A DNA stretch of 64,000 bases, taken from NCBI GenBank assembly GCA_036245805.1, contig BTRK01000003.1:35915215-35979214 (forward strand). Reading direction: 5' to 3'. The DNA comes from Pristionchus mayeri. Its lineage: Eukaryota > Nematoda > Chromadorea > Rhabditida > Neodiplogasteridae. The notes beneath the pieces were generated by a model, which did not search any database, had not been told where the DNA came from, and saw only the letters and a program-made list of their open reading frames with translations. This document shows, one piece after another, positions 61,701-64,000 of this stretch. The number at the start of each line of letters is the position of its first letter. Positions within the stretch are counted from its first letter, which is position 1. The translations under genes and the position numbers were made by a program.

Positions 61701-62927
61701 TTTTGCATTAGCGTAACGTATTTACACCCCTACAGACTCTCACTCGCATTTTTCCTTCACTAATATGGGCACGTAGATTCCGAAACTGCAATAAAAATCC
61801 ACTAAAAGGTGGGGTTCCAAGCGAGATATGAATTGTTTTATGAATCTCGACCCAATGTTTTGATATTTTCGACGCGATTTCGCACTCACCCGGCTTTGGT
61901 GTGAACATGAAAGTATCTTAAAATAATTTTCCGCGCATTTTGAGCCCAAGCTGGCCATTGTAACTCAAAAATGAACCATGTTACGTCAGAGCCGGAACGA
62001 AGTCCGGAAAATGCCTAAAAGCCGGTTCCTGGACAAATCGCTAGTACAAAAGTTTTCCCGTCTCCACTGTACTCTACCATAATTTTTTTTTGGATATTGC
62101 TCAAACTTTTGCAGCTAGTTCCTCAGGTGTGTCCTTTTCATGCATTCTCTCAGAAGACGCGTGTTATCCAGAATGTTAGTATCCATATTATTATAATTTA
62201 TTGTATTTAATCAAAATAATTATCTTACCCATAGTCGAAAACATATATTTCTGGTCAAAAAGGATCGAAAAAATGACCTGATGTGAGCCTATTATGTAAC
62301 TTCAGGTGCTCACCTTCCAATCCATGCTGCCAATCTTCTTCAGTGGAGCAGTTGGAAGTTACGCGCTATGCCAGTTCGACATTGTTTGCTCGCCTGTTCA
62401 GGAACACTTCGTTTTCGAGGTTCGCCAAGTAGATTCGAGCATACTGTCCCTTCTCTTCATCTCCCCTCTCTCGCTCATTTTATACCTCTCTTTCTTTCTC
62501 TATCCCGCCTCGAGTAGTGTAATTTCGAGAAAGGTGTTGAAAATAAGTATGCATTGATATCTTTGGTCAAATATTGGTGATAAACTGCAAAGTGAGAGCC
62601 GATTTGTCGATTTTATCTATGAATCAGAGTTATTTCAGTGTGTTTCATTCATGGCTTTTTTCGCACCCATGATTACGCTGTACTGCATGATTCCGTACAA
62701 AGAGTGAGTAGATAATCATAACATTCAAATAGCACTTTTTGCTATGAAAATCGAACAATCATCTCAATTTCAGTTTCGTCTCGAGTTTTGTTACCTGCCG
62801 TATTTCGGAGCTGAAAACGAGCAATATGTTGGTTTAAAATTTAATTTTAAATTACTAATATATTTTTAGGGAATTCTCGACGACACGAGCTACAGGAAAG
62901 CAAACCGAACATATTTCCGTGATTTGA
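58754..62927 (+). CDS. Chemoreceptor SRD-C, serpentine receptor class delta
   Basis: Exons are 58754-58890, 59407-59484, 59530-59591, 59697-59799, 59846-59915, 59960-60056, 60187-60287, 60329-60403, 62306-62419, 62639-62703, 62774-62827 and 62870-62927, giving 337 residues. All splice sites are canonical. Motifs are KVLLINSAIIDLLSS, YVYDGPCAYVSG, CHCLYTILLATLSQSLFL, SFFYRLYILGR, LRPEYDLDDYLVEG and AMTMPIGPT, followed by LTFQSMLPIFFSGAVGSYAL and the tail TGKQTEHISVI. It looks like the intact reference copy of the array. Intron 8 is 1.9 kb because of a foldback element. The gene is convergent with the nuclear receptor, 141 bp apart. Confidence 0.8.
60425..62167. mobile_element. 1.74-kb foldback element in SRD-C intron 8
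   Basis: CGCGTCTTCTGAGAGA at the left is mirrored by TCTCTCAGAAGACGCG at the right. Arms of about 700 bp surround a loop near 61150-61280. The core CCGGCTTTTAGGCATTTTTC is related to CCGGCTTTTAGGAAATTTCC of the element at 53130-54590. Confidence 0.8.
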
Positions 62928-63068
62928 TTCAGAATATTCGTCATCTTATTTTACCCACATCATTTGTATTCGTTCAATTCAAACTTTTCCGCTCGTTAAT
63001 GACAACGTTGTGCTTATTTCAATATAAGTTATAACCATAAATGGCATTTGTGACACATGCATGCACAT

Positions 63069-64000
63069 TCAAGAGGCAGGTCGACTGCACATTCGGTACA
63101 CGAAGGTGTCGTCGGTGAAGACTCCCAGTAGACGGTAGATCTCGAATTGCTCGTTCACATCAGTGCTTCGCTTAAAAAAAAGTGATATGTTGTTTGAATC
63201 ACGTATTTCATATCATTCGGACACGAATATTTTGACAAATAAAAGTAGTACTAAAAAGGTATTCAGTAACAACGTACGTCAAAGTTGAATATTAGCATGA
63301 AGAGCTCTCCGATTCGAGCTGCGTAGTCTTCCAGTTTTAAGTCCTCTCTGCGACGATATTTATTCACACAATGTTATCCTTTTTGGAAGCAGATTTAGAA
63401 GTGTTCTTGAGGGAAATATTGCAAAAATACTGACTTGTAATGTGCCTGGAGTTCCCTGAGCACTTGCTGCCTGTATCGCTCAGCGATTTGTCCGATTTCA
63501 TCTCGCATTTGTAGGCAGTCTGAAAAGGATGCAAATGCATTAACGTCTTGAATTGTTGAGCTATGAATGCGTGAATACATCCAAAGACTTCAAGGAATAC
63601 TCGAAAACATATAAAAATACCAATAAACACACAACAATACCAATCATACATTGAACTGACCTGCAAACCAGAATGACAATATGAGCACAGCGTCGAATTC
63701 GGTTTCGTCTAGATTCGCTCTGTGGATTGCTTTTCGTGTTGAAGGCAGCGCCGTGCCCATGAACTTTTTGAGCACTCTTCAAACGAATTTTTGAAATGTT
63801 GTGCAAATAAACTGTGGACTTACTCCTTTGCTTCCGCAGTGTTCGAGTTCTCGTAGGGACAGTCGTCGAAGAACTGATCCGCCATGTCCACTGACATATA
63901 CGATGTATAGGCGCCGAGACATCTTAACATATACGCAAAACATGCTTACAATTTCACGCACATGACTCGATCTAAGAAATTACTCACTTGTTCATGTCGT
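63069..64000 (-). CDS. Nuclear hormone receptor, ligand-binding domain (partial)
   Basis: Minus-strand exons are 63988->64000 (cut by the edge), 63824-63922, 63661-63776, 63435-63519, 63278-63347 and 63069-63170, all in phase. Residues fit the end of a nematode NHR ligand-binding domain: HRANLDETEFDAVLILSFWF, then RYRQQVLRELQAHYK, EDYAARIGELFMLIFNF and FEIYRLLGVFTDDTFVYRM. The DNA-binding zinc fingers would lie beyond the right edge. Donors are often GTCAGT. It is a ligand-regulated or orphan transcription factor in the nucleus; divergent NHRs are greatly expanded in nematodes. Confidence 0.8.

Overview
The window is nematode genomic DNA (about 60% A+T, short spliced exons with TTTCAG-type acceptors). 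The evidence is a set of nematode-specific gene families. There are three tandem seven-transmembrane chemoreceptor genes most like the SRD class, one STR-type receptor, one SRE-like receptor, one receptor of unclear class, and the end of a divergent nuclear hormone receptor. I cannot name the species; a free-living rhabditid or diplogastrid is my guess.

Layout from left to right. A segment of about 1.4-3 kb that carries a TATA-like promoter, a first exon (start MTYSPESTLK) and intron sequence occurs three times: 1-3062 (start cut off), 7266-8640 and 19322-21345. A receptor gene lies at 3581-5195. Between the copies are a dead mariner (5660-6921), a young LTR element (8687-11369), a minus-strand coiled-coil/proline-rich gene (12263-15003), two foldback elements and a small minus-strand gene (18140-18840). 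A histidine acid phosphatase gene (21479-25827) converges on a minus-strand single-pass membrane protein gene (26684-27831). A two-ORF non-LTR retrotransposon fills 28133-32340 on the minus strand. The STR receptor (32757-35433, +) and the SRE-like receptor (36124-39640, -) follow.

The right third is a chemoreceptor array: SRD-A (42804-45882), SRD-B (46677-52721) and SRD-C (58754-62927), all on the plus strand. Exon lengths are the same to the base in B and C and nearly so in A, while each gene has a different large inverted-repeat element in an intron. SRD-B's intron holds three nested elements. A mariner with only two visible lesions lies between B and C. SRD-C ends 141 bp from the nuclear receptor, which is convergent and runs off the right edge.

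The most striking property is the density of long inverted repeats: about a dozen foldback elements of 0.1-4 kb. Several sit inside introns, where the transcript could form long double-stranded RNA. I did not find a convincing new gene system. The best leads are the foldback load of the receptor array, the same non-AG acceptor position in SRD-A and SRD-B, and the paired half-palindromes in two copies of the triplicated segment. Exon borders were read by eye from splice consensus, phase and paralog comparison; nothing was aligned by software.
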